Origin: Sinorhizobium arboris LMG 14919
Lineage (GTDB): Bacteria; Pseudomonadota; Alphaproteobacteria; Rhizobiales; Rhizobiaceae
Direction of reading: 5' to 3'
Assembly (NCBI RefSeq): GCF_000427465.1
Contig: NZ_ATYB01000008.1
Coordinates: forward strand, 558,001-622,000
Length of the DNA stretch: 64,000 bases
This document shows, piece after piece, positions 9,473-18,286 of this stretch; within the stretch, counting starts at the first letter, position 1; each line of letters opens with the position of its first letter. A program made the position numbers and the translations under genes. The notes beneath the pieces were generated by a model. That model was not told where the DNA came from. It did no database searches and worked only from the letters and a program-made list of their open reading frames with translations.

Positions 9473-10429
9473 ATGACCAGCAACCGCCTCGAACGTTTCG
9501 CCCACAATCTCGACTGGAACCTCCTGCGCACCTTCGTCGTGGTCGTCGAGGAAGGCAGCATCACGGCGGCCGCAAACCGACTGCTCCTGCAGCAGCCGGC
9601 CGTCAGCATGGCGCTCAAACGGCTGGAGCAGACGATCGGCCAGAAGCTGATCGACCGCCGTCCGGGACGCTTCGACTTGACCGAAGCGGGCGAGAAACTG
9701 CACCTCCAGTGCCGCGACATCTTCGCCGCCGTCATTCGGCTGCCGCATGTTCTGGAAACGGCGGGTGAGGAAATTACCGGCCATCTCAACATCCATGCGG
9801 TGAGCCACGCCCACAATCCCGCCTGGGATCGAAAGCTCGGCAGCTTCTTTCGCATGCATCCGAAGGTCACGCTGTCCATAACGGTTGCGACGACCGCCGA
9901 CGTCCTGAGCGCCGTCGAGCGCAACATAGCGACGATGGGCCTTTGCGACGGAATCATACCGGAGGGCTTGAACAAGAGCTTTCACATACGCGAACGCTAT
10001 GCTCTCTATTGCGGCCGCGGCCATCGGCTCTTCGGCGTCGAGGGCGTCGATTTCCACGATCTGCGCGGCGACCCCTATATCGCCTTCATAGCCGATGTGC
10101 TTGGCGGACAGCATATGAATTCCGTAACCGCGGTCCGCGCCGTCGGCTCCTTCGGCCAGCAGGTTCGGGGCGTTTCCTGCAATGTCGAGGAGGTGATGCG
10201 GCTGATCTCCGCCGATGTCGGCATAGGAATGCTGCCCGACCATATCGCCCGCCCGGCCGTCGCGGCGGGGGAGTTATGGCAATTGCCGCCTTATCGCGAC
10301 CTGCCGACGACGGACGTATTCCGCATCTCCAATCCGAACTCCATACTCAACGTGGCCGAAGCCGCTTTCCTCGCCCATGTCGCAGACACCGAAGCGCTGG
10401 ATCACTGTCTCGACCATCAGCAGGATTGA
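9473..10429 (+). CDS. LysR-family regulator, likely GcdR-type
   Basis: A 318-residue LTTR. The HTH is at about residues 15-75: [38 protein letters not shown] shows its core, followed by IGQKLIDR. A periplasmic-binding-like effector domain fills the rest. It is divergent from gcdH and its partner across 185 bp, the normal arrangement for an LTTR that activates the facing operon in response to a pathway metabolite, here perhaps glutarate or glutaryl-CoA. The ribosome site ahead of the ATG is weak. The flavoprotein gene downstream runs the same way and may be co-transcribed. Confidence 0.88.
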   Translation: MTSNRLERFAHNLDWNLLRTFVVVVEEGSITAAANRLLLQQPAVSMALKRLEQTIGQKLIDRRPGRFDLTEAGEKLHLQCRDIFAAVIRLPHVLETAGEEITGHLNIHAVSHAHNPAWDRKLGSFFRMHPKVTLSITVATTADVLSAVERNIATMGLCDGIIPEGLNKSFHIRERYALYCGRGHRLFGVEGVDFHDLRGDPYIAFIADVLGGQHMNSVTAVRAVGSFGQQVRGVSCNVEEVMRLISADVGIGMLPDHIARPAVAAGELWQLPPYRDLPTTDVFRISNPNSILNVAEAAFLAHVADTEALDHCLDHQQD

Positions 10430-10509
10430 TAGTCGCATTAATCACTATAAATTTGAACAGCACCCTCACCCTCCCTATGGTCCCGGCGGGAAGCAGCGGG
10501 AGCGGGCAC

Positions 10510-11637
10510 ATGCGACACTACGACGTTGTGATTATCGGGGGTGGCATCGCCGGCCTGTCGCTAGCCTATTTCCTCAGTCCGCATCGTTCCGTCGCAGTCC
10601 TCGAGCGGGAAGAGGCACTCGGCTATCATAGCACCGGCCGCTCGGCCGCAGAATTCGTGCTCAGATACAACGCACCGGAGATCTGCGCACTTGCGACGAT
10701 ATCGAAGGACTTCTTCGACAGGCCGCCGGAAGGCTTCAGCGACGTGGCGCTGTTAAGGCGGCGCGGCGGCGTGATGATCGCCGGCGCCGGGAAGCTCGCG
10801 CGATTTGAGAAGCTGCTTGCCGAAGAACGTGAATTCACGCCGGAGATCGAGCGGCTCACCAGGGACGAGGCGCTTGCCCGCGTTCCAATCCTCAGGGCCG
10901 ATTATGTCGCAGCCGCTTTCCACGACCCGAATTTCTGGGACATCGAGGTCGAGAACCTGCTCCAGGGCTATGTCAAAGGCGCCCGCCGCAACGGCTGCGA
11001 CATTCTCGAGCGCCACGAAATCCTGGCCGCTCGGCATGGTGTATCGGGCTGGCTGCTGCGCACGGCTGCCGGTGAGATAGGGGCCAAAGTCGTCGTCAAT
11101 GCTGCCGGAGCCTGGGCGGACGCCGTCGCCGCATTCTTCGGCGTAGAGCCGGCCGGCATCGTGCCGCATCGCCGCACCGCCATCACCGTCGACTTGCCGG
11201 CGGGAATCGATGCGCCAAGCCTTCCGGAAATCAACGAAATAGATGAAGACTTTTACATGAAGCCCGAGGGAGGAAGGTTGCTCGCCTCGCCTGCCGATGC
11301 GACGCCGTGCGAAGCATCGGACGTTCAGCCGGAGGAGATCGATGTCGCCTGGGCCGCACACTATGTCGAGGAGGCGACGACGATCCCGGTAAAAAGGATC
11401 GTCAAAAGCTGGGCGGGCCTGCGCAGCTTTTCCCCCGACCGGCTGCCCGTCATCGGTTTTGCGCAAGGGCGCCAAGATTTTTTCTGGCTGGCCGGCCAGG
11501 GCGGCTATGGGATCCTCACCTCGCCTGCGCTGGGCGCACTGGCAGCAACCCTTCTGAGCGACACCGCGCCGCCGGAAGGCTTTGGTGCCGAAGGGCTCGA
11601 TCCCGGCATTTTCGATCCCCGTCGCCTCCAAAGCTAG
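10510..11637 (+). CDS. D-arginine/D-lysine dehydrogenase-like FAD oxidoreductase (DauA type)
   Basis: A 375-residue DAO-family flavoprotein. MRHYDVVIIGGGIAGLSLAY is the dinucleotide-binding fold. Segments GYHSTGRSAAEFVLRY, VVNAAGAWADAVA, DFYMKPEGGRLLASPADA, VQPEEIDVAWA, SWAGLRSFSPD and GQGGYGILTSPA, in this order, closely follow Pseudomonas D-arginine dehydrogenase DauA as I remember it. The usual reaction is oxidation of basic D-amino acids to 2-oxo acids plus ammonia. The frame is open from 9943, but the ATG at 10510, behind GCGGGAGCGGGC, starts at the FAD fold. Its place beside glutaryl-CoA genes suggests use of D-lysine; that is inference. Confidence 0.75.
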   Translation: MRHYDVVIIGGGIAGLSLAYFLSPHRSVAVLEREEALGYHSTGRSAAEFVLRYNAPEICALATISKDFFDRPPEGFSDVALLRRRGGVMIAGAGKLARFEKLLAEEREFTPEIERLTRDEALARVPILRADYVAAAFHDPNFWDIEVENLLQGYVKGARRNGCDILERHEILAARHGVSGWLLRTAAGEIGAKVVVNAAGAWADAVAAFFGVEPAGIVPHRRTAITVDLPAGIDAPSLPEINEIDEDFYMKPEGGRLLASPADATPCEASDVQPEEIDVAWAAHYVEEATTIPVKRIVKSWAGLRSFSPDRLPVIGFAQGRQDFFWLAGQGGYGILTSPALGALAATLLSDTAPPEGFGAEGLDPGIFDPRRLQS

Positions 11638-11704
11638 GCGGTCCCGATCGCCAACGCCTGTCCGGGATCAAAACCGCCCGAGGCTCAGAAACCGCACCTG
11701 TGCA

Positions 11705-11733
11705 CTGTAACAGAACCTACACGAAACTGACAC
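11705..11733 (+). promoter_or_regulatory. PHO box (PhoB binding site) upstream of phoC
   Basis: Three 7-bp direct repeats with an 11-bp period: CTGTAAC at 11705, CCTACAC at 11716 and CTGACAC at 11727, each separated by an AT-rich 4-bp spacer. This is the layout of a PhoB box (CTGTCAT-type repeats once per helical turn). It lies 73 bp upstream of the phoC ATG, so the phoCDET operon should be induced by phosphate limitation. Confidence 0.85.
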
Positions 11734-11806
11734 TGCGCCTTCATGAAGCGCGGATATGGCAGGGTCATACCGATGACCGGTCTCCCCGAAAGAGGAACTG
11801 CTGCCA

Positions 11807-12646
11807 ATGTTTCAGTTGAAGGACGTAACCCGCCAATTCGGCAAGAAGACAGCCGTCAGCTCGGTTACCTTCGACATTCCGCAAGGCCAGATGGTCGGCA
11901 TTATCGGCCGCTCCGGCGCCGGCAAGTCGACACTGCTGCGCATGATAAACCGTCTCGTGGACCCGTCCTCCGGTTCGATCGAATTCGGCGGCGTAAAGGT
12001 CTCCTCGCTCAAGGGGGCGGCCCTGCGCGAGTGGCAGCGCGACTGCGCGATGATCTTCCAGCAATTCAATCTGGTGCCTCGCCTCGACGTGCTGACCAAC
12101 GTTCTCCTCGGACGGCTCAACCATCGATCCACCGTACTGAGCGTGCTCAACATGTTCAGCCGCGAAGAGCGCATCATGGCGATCGGTGCGCTCGAGCGGC
12201 TCGGTATCGAACAGACCGCCCTTCAGCCGGCCGGCACGCTCTCGGGCGGGCAGCAGCAGCGTGTCGCAATCGCACGCGCGCTGATGCAGCAGCCGAAGGT
12301 GCTGCTTGCCGATGAGCCGATCGCATCGCTCGACCCGCTCAATGCCAAAATCGTGATGGACGCGCTGCGCGACATCAACGAGCGCGACGGGATCACCGTG
12401 ATTACCAATCTGCATACGCTCGATACTGCGCGAAACTATTGCGAGCGGATCATCGGCATGGCGCATGGCCGCGTCGTCTTCGACGGGCAGCCGAAGTATC
12501 TGACCGCCGCCGCGGTCGCGGCGATCTATGGCGCGGACACGGCGATCGAGGAGTCGATGACCTCGACCAGCATCAATATCCCCGCGGAAGCCCCGCGGGA
12601 AACAGCATCGGCCGGCTTGAAGCCGCTGGCACTGGCCGGCCCTTAA
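11807..12646 (+). CDS. phoC: Phosphate/phosphonate ABC transporter ATPase PhoC (PhnC family)
   Basis: A 279-residue ABC ATPase. The Walker A motif GRSGAGKST is at residues 34-42, the signature [15 protein letters not shown] is near 145-160, and Walker B is in [13 protein letters not shown]. The substitution pattern and the [24 protein letters not shown]-loop region belong to the PhnC group. The start ATG at 11807 follows AGAGGAAC. It is first in the phoCDET order behind a PHO box and energises uptake of phosphate and phosphonates across the inner membrane in rhizobia. Confidence 0.95.
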   Translation: MFQLKDVTRQFGKKTAVSSVTFDIPQGQMVGIIGRSGAGKSTLLRMINRLVDPSSGSIEFGGVKVSSLKGAALREWQRDCAMIFQQFNLVPRLDVLTNVLLGRLNHRSTVLSVLNMFSREERIMAIGALERLGIEQTALQPAGTLSGGQQQRVAIARALMQQPKVLLADEPIASLDPLNAKIVMDALRDINERDGITVITNLHTLDTARNYCERIIGMAHGRVVFDGQPKYLTAAAVAAIYGADTAIEESMTSTSINIPAEAPRETASAGLKPLALAGP

Positions 12647-12737
12647 GGTCCGCCGCGATCGAATGCCCGCGTCAAGGGCGCCATTTCGAAACCGAGCAAA
12701 ACCCGGGCGCGTCCGGGAAAACGGGAGAACGAACCCA

Positions 12738-13643
12738 ATGCTTAAAAAAGCACTTCTGAGCGCCGTCGCGCTCTTCGCCCTCGTCGGCCATGCACAGGCC
12801 GAAGACCTGAAGGAATTCCGCGTCGGCATCATCGGCGGCGAAAACGAAGCCGACCGCCTGCGCAACTACCAGTGCCTCGTCGATCAGCTCCCGGCAGCCA
12901 TCGGCGTCGAAAAGGTCTCCCTCTTCCCGGCGGCAGACTATGACGGCGTGATCCAGGGCCTCCTCGGCGGCACGCTCGATTACGCCGAACTCGGCGCCTC
13001 CGGCTATGCCAAGATCTATCTCGCCAAGGCTGATGCGGTCGAGCCAATCCTGACGACCGTACAGACCGACGGCTCCACGGGCTATCATTCGATCATGGTT
13101 GCCCGCAAGGACTCCGGCATCACAAAGCTCGAAGACCTGAAGGGCAAGAAGCTCGGCTTCGCCGATCCGGACTCGACCTCGGGCTATCTCGTTCCCCTCG
13201 TCACGCTGCCGGAAGCGATCGGCGCGCCGGTCAAGGAATATTTCGGCGAGACCGGTTTCGGCGGCGGCCACGAAAACCTGGTGCTTGAAGTCGTCAAGGG
13301 CACCTTCGATGCCGGGACGACCTTCGGCTCGGGCGTCGGCGAGTTCAAGGACGGCTACACCTCGGGCAACCTGCGCAAGATGGTCGACAAGGGTATCGTC
13401 GACATGAACGACCTCGTCGAACTGTGGAAGTCGCCGCTGATCCCGAACGGCCCGATCGTCGTGCGTACCGCATTGAACGACGACATCAAGGCCAAGTTCA
13501 AGCAGTTCATGATGGATCTGCCGAAGACCGACGCCGCCTGCTTCTCCGCCATTCAGGGCGGCGAGTTCACCGGTTTCGTCGAGGTCAACAGCGATTTCTA
13601 CAAGCCTATCATCGACGCCCGCAAGGCGACGATCGGCGGCTGA
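12738..13643 (+). CDS. phoD: Phosphate/phosphonate periplasmic binding protein PhoD (PhnD family)
   Basis: A 301-residue secreted binding protein. The signal peptide is MLKKALLSAVALFALVGHAQA with cleavage before EDLKEF. The mature part has the PhnD-type features EFRVGIIGGENEADRL, the YDGVIQGLLGGTLDYAELGASGYAKIY stretch and GKKLGFADPDSTSGYLVP. The ATG at 12738 is placed by the signal peptide and by ACGGGAGAACG upstream. The gene lies 91 bp after phoC and is followed by a strong hairpin before phoE, as often seen where a binding protein is made in excess over the permeases. Confidence 0.95.
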   Translation: MLKKALLSAVALFALVGHAQAEDLKEFRVGIIGGENEADRLRNYQCLVDQLPAAIGVEKVSLFPAADYDGVIQGLLGGTLDYAELGASGYAKIYLAKADAVEPILTTVQTDGSTGYHSIMVARKDSGITKLEDLKGKKLGFADPDSTSGYLVPLVTLPEAIGAPVKEYFGETGFGGGHENLVLEVVKGTFDAGTTFGSGVGEFKDGYTSGNLRKMVDKGIVDMNDLVELWKSPLIPNGPIVVRTALNDDIKAKFKQFMMDLPKTDAACFSAIQGGEFTGFVEVNSDFYKPIIDARKATIGG

Positions 13644-13665
13644 TCGCCAAAACGCGCCGTTCTGA

Positions 13666-13689
13666 GCCGGCCGCCGAGCTGCGGCCGGC
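13666..13689 (+). repeat. Perfect hairpin between phoD and phoE
   Basis: GCCGGCCGC at 13666-13674 pairs exactly with GCGGCCGGC at 13681-13689 around a 6-nt loop. It lies 23 bases after the phoD stop, with no T-run behind it. Inside an operon such a stem usually protects the upstream message from 3' decay or lowers read-through, which would give more binding protein PhoD than permease. Confidence 0.65.
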
Positions 13690-13815
13690 ATTCGCCTATC
13701 GGGCACTTGCAGCCGCCCGCTCCGGATCGTCTCGATGAAACGATCCGACTTTTTGAACCGACGCACTTCCTCTTCCCCGGAAGCGCTCTAGAGGCCGGCC
13801 CCTGCCGGAAACCCA

Positions 13816-14778
13816 ATGGCCACTTCCGTGACAACACGGCACCTCAGCGAGAAAGGCGCCCTTATCGAGCGCCACTGGCAGGAGCTCAACGATCGACGGC
13901 GTCTCTACACCTGGCTCGGTCTCGCATTTCTTGGGCTGACGCTTTTCAGTTCGCTCTGGTTCGCGAACGAGTCGAACGCGGGCAAGTTCTTCGACCGGCT
14001 GCCGCACTTCTTCGATTTCGTCGGCCATCTCATGCCGCGCGATCCGATAGAGATCGTTCGCGCCCTTTTCGATCTGCCTTCGCCCTATGACGACGGCAGC
14101 TTCAAATATAATTACCCGGATGGGCGCCTCTATGTGACCGAAAGCCTCTACATCCCGGAATATGTTCACAAGATGCTGGAGACCGTGAACATCGCCATCT
14201 TTTCGACTGTTATCGGCGTCTTCTTCGGCTTCATCCTGTGCTTCCTCGCCGCGAAGAATCTCATGCCCAATCCCTGGATCAGGGGCATCGTCCGCCGGCT
14301 GATGGAAATCCTGCGCGCGTTTCCGGAAGTCGTCATCGCAGGATTTTTCCTGGCAATCCTTTCGCTCGGGCCCATTCCCGCCATCGCTGCGGTCTCGATC
14401 CACACGATCGGCGCGCTCGGCAAGCTGTTCTTCGAGGTGGTCGAGAATGCCGACATGAAGCCGGAGGAAGGCCTGCGTGCCGTCGGCGCCAACTGGATCG
14501 AGCGGGTCTGGTTCGGCATGGTCCCCCAGGTGCTGCCCAACTTCACCAGCTATTTTCTGCTCCGACTCGAAATCAACGTGCGCGCCTCCACGATCATCGG
14601 CGCCGTCGGCGGGGGCGGCATCGGCGAACTCCTGCGCCTGTCGATCGGCCAGGGCCATGAAGCAAAGACGCTCGCGATTGTCCTCCTGCTCTTCGCCACG
14701 ATCTTCGCCGTCGATCAGTTCTCCGCCTGGCTTCGCCGCCGTCTCGTCGGCGACCAGGCGTTCCAGCTCGCGCAGTAG
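13816..14778 (+). CDS. phoE: Phosphate/phosphonate ABC permease PhoE (PhnE family)
   Basis: A 320-residue inner-membrane permease with an N-terminal membrane anchor (about residues 33-52), a periplasmic stretch, then the transport core starting at MLETVNIAIFSTVIGVFFGFILCFLAAKN. The EAA-type cytoplasmic loop is EGLRAVGANWIERVWFGMVPQ, which docks on the ATPase. The family and length fit PhnE. It lies 172 bp after phoD, behind the hairpin, and 9 bp before phoT; the two permeases probably form a heterodimer. Confidence 0.93.
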   Translation: MATSVTTRHLSEKGALIERHWQELNDRRRLYTWLGLAFLGLTLFSSLWFANESNAGKFFDRLPHFFDFVGHLMPRDPIEIVRALFDLPSPYDDGSFKYNYPDGRLYVTESLYIPEYVHKMLETVNIAIFSTVIGVFFGFILCFLAAKNLMPNPWIRGIVRRLMEILRAFPEVVIAGFFLAILSLGPIPAIAAVSIHTIGALGKLFFEVVENADMKPEEGLRAVGANWIERVWFGMVPQVLPNFTSYFLLRLEINVRASTIIGAVGGGGIGELLRLSIGQGHEAKTLAIVLLLFATIFAVDQFSAWLRRRLVGDQAFQLAQ

Positions 14779-14787
14779 GACCGCATC

Positions 14788-16308
14788 ATGATTGCCTCGA
14801 CCAACCTCGATGCGCGCGAAATGCAAGCCATTGCAGCGCGCCACCCGCATCTCCTGCAGACGTCGGCCGCCAAGCGGCGCCGCACGGCACTGATAGCCGC
14901 CGGCGTCGTTCTTTACATGGTGTTCAGCTGGTGGTTCTTCTCGATCGGGCACGTGCTCGCCAATGCCAATTGGGGGATTGCCGGCACCTATCTCGCCGAC
15001 TGGGTATCCTACGAAGTGCGTCCTGAGATCGCCATCGAGCCCGATGGGTCGATGAGCGTGTCCTTCGGGCGCAACTCGCCGCTTGGAGACGATCCGAACC
15101 CCGAATGGGTCGCGCTCGAAAAGCAAACGGTCACGCGCACCGTCGCCGTGCCGGCGGCCGCGGCGCAGGTCCAGAAGCCAAAGACCGCCTCCTCATTCAG
15201 CTTCATGGCGCCGAACGCGGCGCGCGGCGGTGACACGAATTCGACGCCGCAGGAAGATCTCGCCACGACCCGCACCGAAGAAGTCGTCACGCATGCCCTG
15301 GTGAAGTTCGATAGCTCGACGCGTATCGACGTCGCCGAAAAGCGCGTCACCGTCACGCATGCCGGCGAGACGCTCGTGCTTCAGGTCGACGGCGCGGACA
15401 GGGTAACGCCGGAGGGATCCCTTCCCTCCTGGGCGATCCAGAAGCGGCCGGGCGAGAAGGTGACGCTGTCCTTCGGCGCTACCGGCTGGGCCGAAGTGGA
15501 GGGCGATGAGGTTTCCATCCGCAACCGCTTCTTCGGCTGGGTGAATTTCCTGTTCGACACCAACTCGCCCTTTTTCGGGAAGTCCTATAGCGAAGTCGCC
15601 TCCCTGATCGTCTCCGGAGAACGAATCGATCCGGCGCGCTCCAACCTCTCGCTTGCCTGGAACAACATCCTCTACAACGCGGAATGGCAGCATCTGGACG
15701 TGTGGACTAAACTCCTGCAGACGATCGTCATGGCTTTCGTCGGAACGCTTTTTGCCTCCTTCATCGCCTTCCCGCTTTGCTTCCTCGCGGCACGCAACAT
15801 CACGCCGAGCCGGGTCACCAACCAGCTGGTGAAGCGTTTCTTCGACTTCCTGCGGTCGGTCGACATGTTCATCTGGGCGCTGTTCTTCACGCGCGCCTTC
15901 GGGCCGGGGCCGCTCGCGGGCATTTCGGCGATCTTCTTCACCGACACCGGCACGCTCGGCAAGCTCTACTCCGAGGCCCTCGAGAACATTGACGACAAGC
16001 AGCGTGAGGGCGTCAAATCGGTCGGCGCCGCGCCGGTCGCCGTGCAGCGCTTCGGCGTGCTGCCGCAGGTCCTGCCGGTCTTTGCCAGCCAGGCGCTCTA
16101 TTTCTGGGAGTCGAACACGCGCTCGGCGACCATTATCGGCGCCGTCGGCGCCGGCGGGATCGGACTCAAGCTTTGGGAGGCGATGCGTACCAATTCGGAT
16201 TGGGAAAACGTCGCCTATATGGTACTGCTGATTTTGATGGTTGTCTTCGTTTTCGACGGCATCTCCAACGTGTGCCGCTCACGCCTGATGGGGCGGAAGG
16301 CACACTGA
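14788..16308 (+). CDS. phoT: Phosphate/phosphonate ABC permease PhoT with large periplasmic insert
   Basis: A 506-residue PhnE-family permease. After an N-terminal membrane segment (GVVLYMVFSWWFFSIGHVL), about 270 residues rich in charged and beta-type sequence come before the transport core, which begins near VWTKLLQTIVMAFVGTLFASFIAFPLCFLAARN. The EAA loop is EGVKSVGAAPVAVQRFGVLPQ. The insert makes it much longer than E. coli PhnE (about 270 residues) and its partner PhoE; it is presumably periplasmic and may contact PhoD. It is the last transport gene of the operon. Confidence 0.92.
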   Translation: MIASTNLDAREMQAIAARHPHLLQTSAAKRRRTALIAAGVVLYMVFSWWFFSIGHVLANANWGIAGTYLADWVSYEVRPEIAIEPDGSMSVSFGRNSPLGDDPNPEWVALEKQTVTRTVAVPAAAAQVQKPKTASSFSFMAPNAARGGDTNSTPQEDLATTRTEEVVTHALVKFDSSTRIDVAEKRVTVTHAGETLVLQVDGADRVTPEGSLPSWAIQKRPGEKVTLSFGATGWAEVEGDEVSIRNRFFGWVNFLFDTNSPFFGKSYSEVASLIVSGERIDPARSNLSLAWNNILYNAEWQHLDVWTKLLQTIVMAFVGTLFASFIAFPLCFLAARNITPSRVTNQLVKRFFDFLRSVDMFIWALFFTRAFGPGPLAGISAIFFTDTGTLGKLYSEALENIDDKQREGVKSVGAAPVAVQRFGVLPQVLPVFASQALYFWESNTRSATIIGAVGAGGIGLKLWEAMRTNSDWENVAYMVLLILMVVFVFDGISNVCRSRLMGRKAH

Positions 16309-16437
16309 TCCGAATTGTGCAGCCTGCCGATTTCATCATGATGTTGTCATGCAAATGGGCTAGCTGCGCATTTCATCCCGCGAATTATCGACTCGGGCAA
16401 AATGCCTTGAGGCGACTGATGAAGAGAGTGTGAACCC

Positions 16438-17145
16438 GTGCGCTACGCAATCTACTTCGCGCCGCCGTCCGATGACCGGCTGTCGCAGACCGCTTCCCGT
16501 TGGCTGGGACGCGACGCGTTCACCGGCGGCGCCCTTGACTGCCCGGAAAATCCGGCAGTAGGACGCGAGGAGCAGATGGCTTTGACGACCGAGCCCCGGC
16601 GTTACGGCTTTCACGGGACACTGAAGGCACCGTTCGGGCTCACCTCCGGCCGCAGTGAGTCCGACTTGATCGCGGCTTTCGACGAGTTCGCGGCGGAGAT
16701 CGAGCCGTTCGAAGTGCCGAAGATCGCCTTGCATCAGATCGGCCCCTTCTTCGCGCTCGTCTCGGCTGAGCCTTGCCCGCCCCTGCAGCGCCTCGCGGAC
16801 CAGGCGGTTCGCCGCTTCGAGCCATTCCGGGCGCCGCTCTCGGAAGCCGATCTCGCCCGCCGCAATCCGGAGAGGCTTACGCAGCGTCAGCGCGAGTACC
16901 TGGCGGCATGGGGCTACCCATACGTCTTCGAGGAGTTCCAGTTCCATCTGACGTTGACGGGGCCGGTGCCGGAAGAAATGCAGCGCCCCATGAGACAGGC
17001 GCTCGAGACGGTGTTCGCCGAATTCATCGGCAAGCCGCTTGCCGTCTCGACGATCGCGCTTTTCGCCGAAGAACGCCGCGGCGCCCCCTTCACCGTCCAT
17101 TCCCTGCTGCCGCTCGGCGGCGCATCCGAACGAAAGATAGCATGA
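16438..17145 (+). CDS. DUF1045-type phosphonate-associated protein, predicted 2H phosphoesterase
   Basis: A 235-residue protein of the family found in phosphonate operons (PF06299/TIGR03223 as I recall). Two HxT motifs are visible, H59-G-T61 in YGFHGTLKAPF and H170-L-T172 in FQFHLTLTGPV, the active-site pair of the 2H phosphoesterase (LigT/cyclic phosphodiesterase) superfamily. It starts at GTG 16438 with a weak GAGAG site. The stop codon is 1 base before the phnM ATG, so the two are tightly linked. A role on a cyclic ribose-phosphate intermediate of C-P lyase is a reasonable inference, since no phnP is present here. Confidence 0.8.
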   Translation: MRYAIYFAPPSDDRLSQTASRWLGRDAFTGGALDCPENPAVGREEQMALTTEPRRYGFHGTLKAPFGLTSGRSESDLIAAFDEFAAEIEPFEVPKIALHQIGPFFALVSAEPCPPLQRLADQAVRRFEPFRAPLSEADLARRNPERLTQRQREYLAAWGYPYVFEEFQFHLTLTGPVPEEMQRPMRQALETVFAEFIGKPLAVSTIALFAEERRGAPFTVHSLLPLGGASERKIA

Positions 17146-17146
17146 C

Positions 17147-18286
17147 ATGCCCAAAGAACAGGTTTTGACCAACGCCCGCATCGTTCTGGAAGACCGGATC
17201 CTCGACGGTTCGGTGCTGATCCGCGACGACAGGATCGCCGACATCTCCGAAGGGGCGAGTGCCACGGGCGAGGATTTCGAGGGCGACTACCTGCTGCCCG
17301 GGCTGGTCGAGCTGCACACCGACCATCTCGAGGCGCATTATTCTCCGCGCCCCGGGGTTCGCTGGCTGAAAATCGCGGCCATCCAGGCCCATGACGCCCA
17401 GGTCGTAACCTCCGGCATCACCACCGTTTTCGATTGTCTGCGCCTGGGTTCGGACGAGGACAGCGGCTTTCCGAAAGGCGAGATGCGAAGCATGGCCGAT
17501 GCGCTCGCCCAAGCCAAGCAAGAGGGCCGTTTGCGGGCCGATCACCTGATCCATCTGCGCTGCGAAGTGTCGACCGCCGACGTGCTGGAGCACTATGAGG
17601 ACTTCCGGAACGACCCGCAGGTCCGTCTGGTTTCACTGATGGACCACGCGCCCGGGCAGCGCCAATTCCAGACGATGGACCAGTACACGCTCTATTACAA
17701 AACCAAGCGCGGCCTTACCGACGACGCCTTCGCCGCATTCATCGAGCGTCAGCAGGCGCTCTCGGCGCGCTATGCGACACCGCATCGAAACGCCCTCGCA
17801 AAAGCCTGCGCCGAGCGCGGCATCACGGTCGCCAGCCACGACGATGCGACGGTCGAGCATGTCGAAGAATCGATCGGCTACGGCATTCGCCTCGCGGAGT
17901 TCCCGACAAGCTTCGAGGCGGCGGAAGCCTCGCACCGCGCGGGTCTCAGCGTATTGATGGGTGCGCCCAATATCGTGCGCGGCAAGTCGCATTCCGGCAA
18001 TATCGCCGCGCGCGATCTCGCGAAGCGCGGCGTCCTCGACGTGCTTTCTTCCGATTACGTTCCCTTCAGCCTGATCCATGCGCCTTTCATACTGGCAGAC
18101 GAGGTCGAATCGATCGGGCTTCCCGAGGCCATTGCGATGGTGACGGCGACGCCCGCCCGCACAGTTGGGCTCGAAGATCGCGGCCGGATCGCCGTCGGGC
18201 TCCGCGCCGACATCGCGCGCGTTCGCCGGCCGGAGGGCATACCGGTCGTCCGCTCCGTCTGGCGCGAAGGACGGCGTGTCGCATGA
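17147..18286 (+). CDS. phnM: Alpha-D-ribose 1-methylphosphonate 5-triphosphate diphosphatase PhnM
   Basis: A 379-residue amidohydrolase-fold enzyme that removes pyrophosphate from the ribose-phosphonate triphosphate before C-P bond cleavage. The metal site is shown by LLPGLVELHTDHLEAHYSP, LVSLMDHAPGQRQF, ASHDDATVEHV and the late LSSDYVPFSL aspartate. The length is typical. It is packed between the DUF1045 gene and phnN, with a 4-base ATGA overlap into phnN. The core lyase genes phnGHIJKL are absent from the window and must be supplied from elsewhere. Confidence 0.95.
   Translation: MPKEQVLTNARIVLEDRILDGSVLIRDDRIADISEGASATGEDFEGDYLLPGLVELHTDHLEAHYSPRPGVRWLKIAAIQAHDAQVVTSGITTVFDCLRLGSDEDSGFPKGEMRSMADALAQAKQEGRLRADHLIHLRCEVSTADVLEHYEDFRNDPQVRLVSLMDHAPGQRQFQTMDQYTLYYKTKRGLTDDAFAAFIERQQALSARYATPHRNALAKACAERGITVASHDDATVEHVEESIGYGIRLAEFPTSFEAAEASHRAGLSVLMGAPNIVRGKSHSGNIAARDLAKRGVLDVLSSDYVPFSLIHAPFILADEVESIGLPEAIAMVTATPARTVGLEDRGRIAVGLRADIARVRRPEGIPVVRSVWREGRRVA

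Noticed and set aside
16309..16437. Possible second PHO box before the DUF1045 gene (TTGTCAT near 16344)
   Set aside because: Only one half-site is convincing; the 11-bp periodic repeat seen at 11705 is absent.
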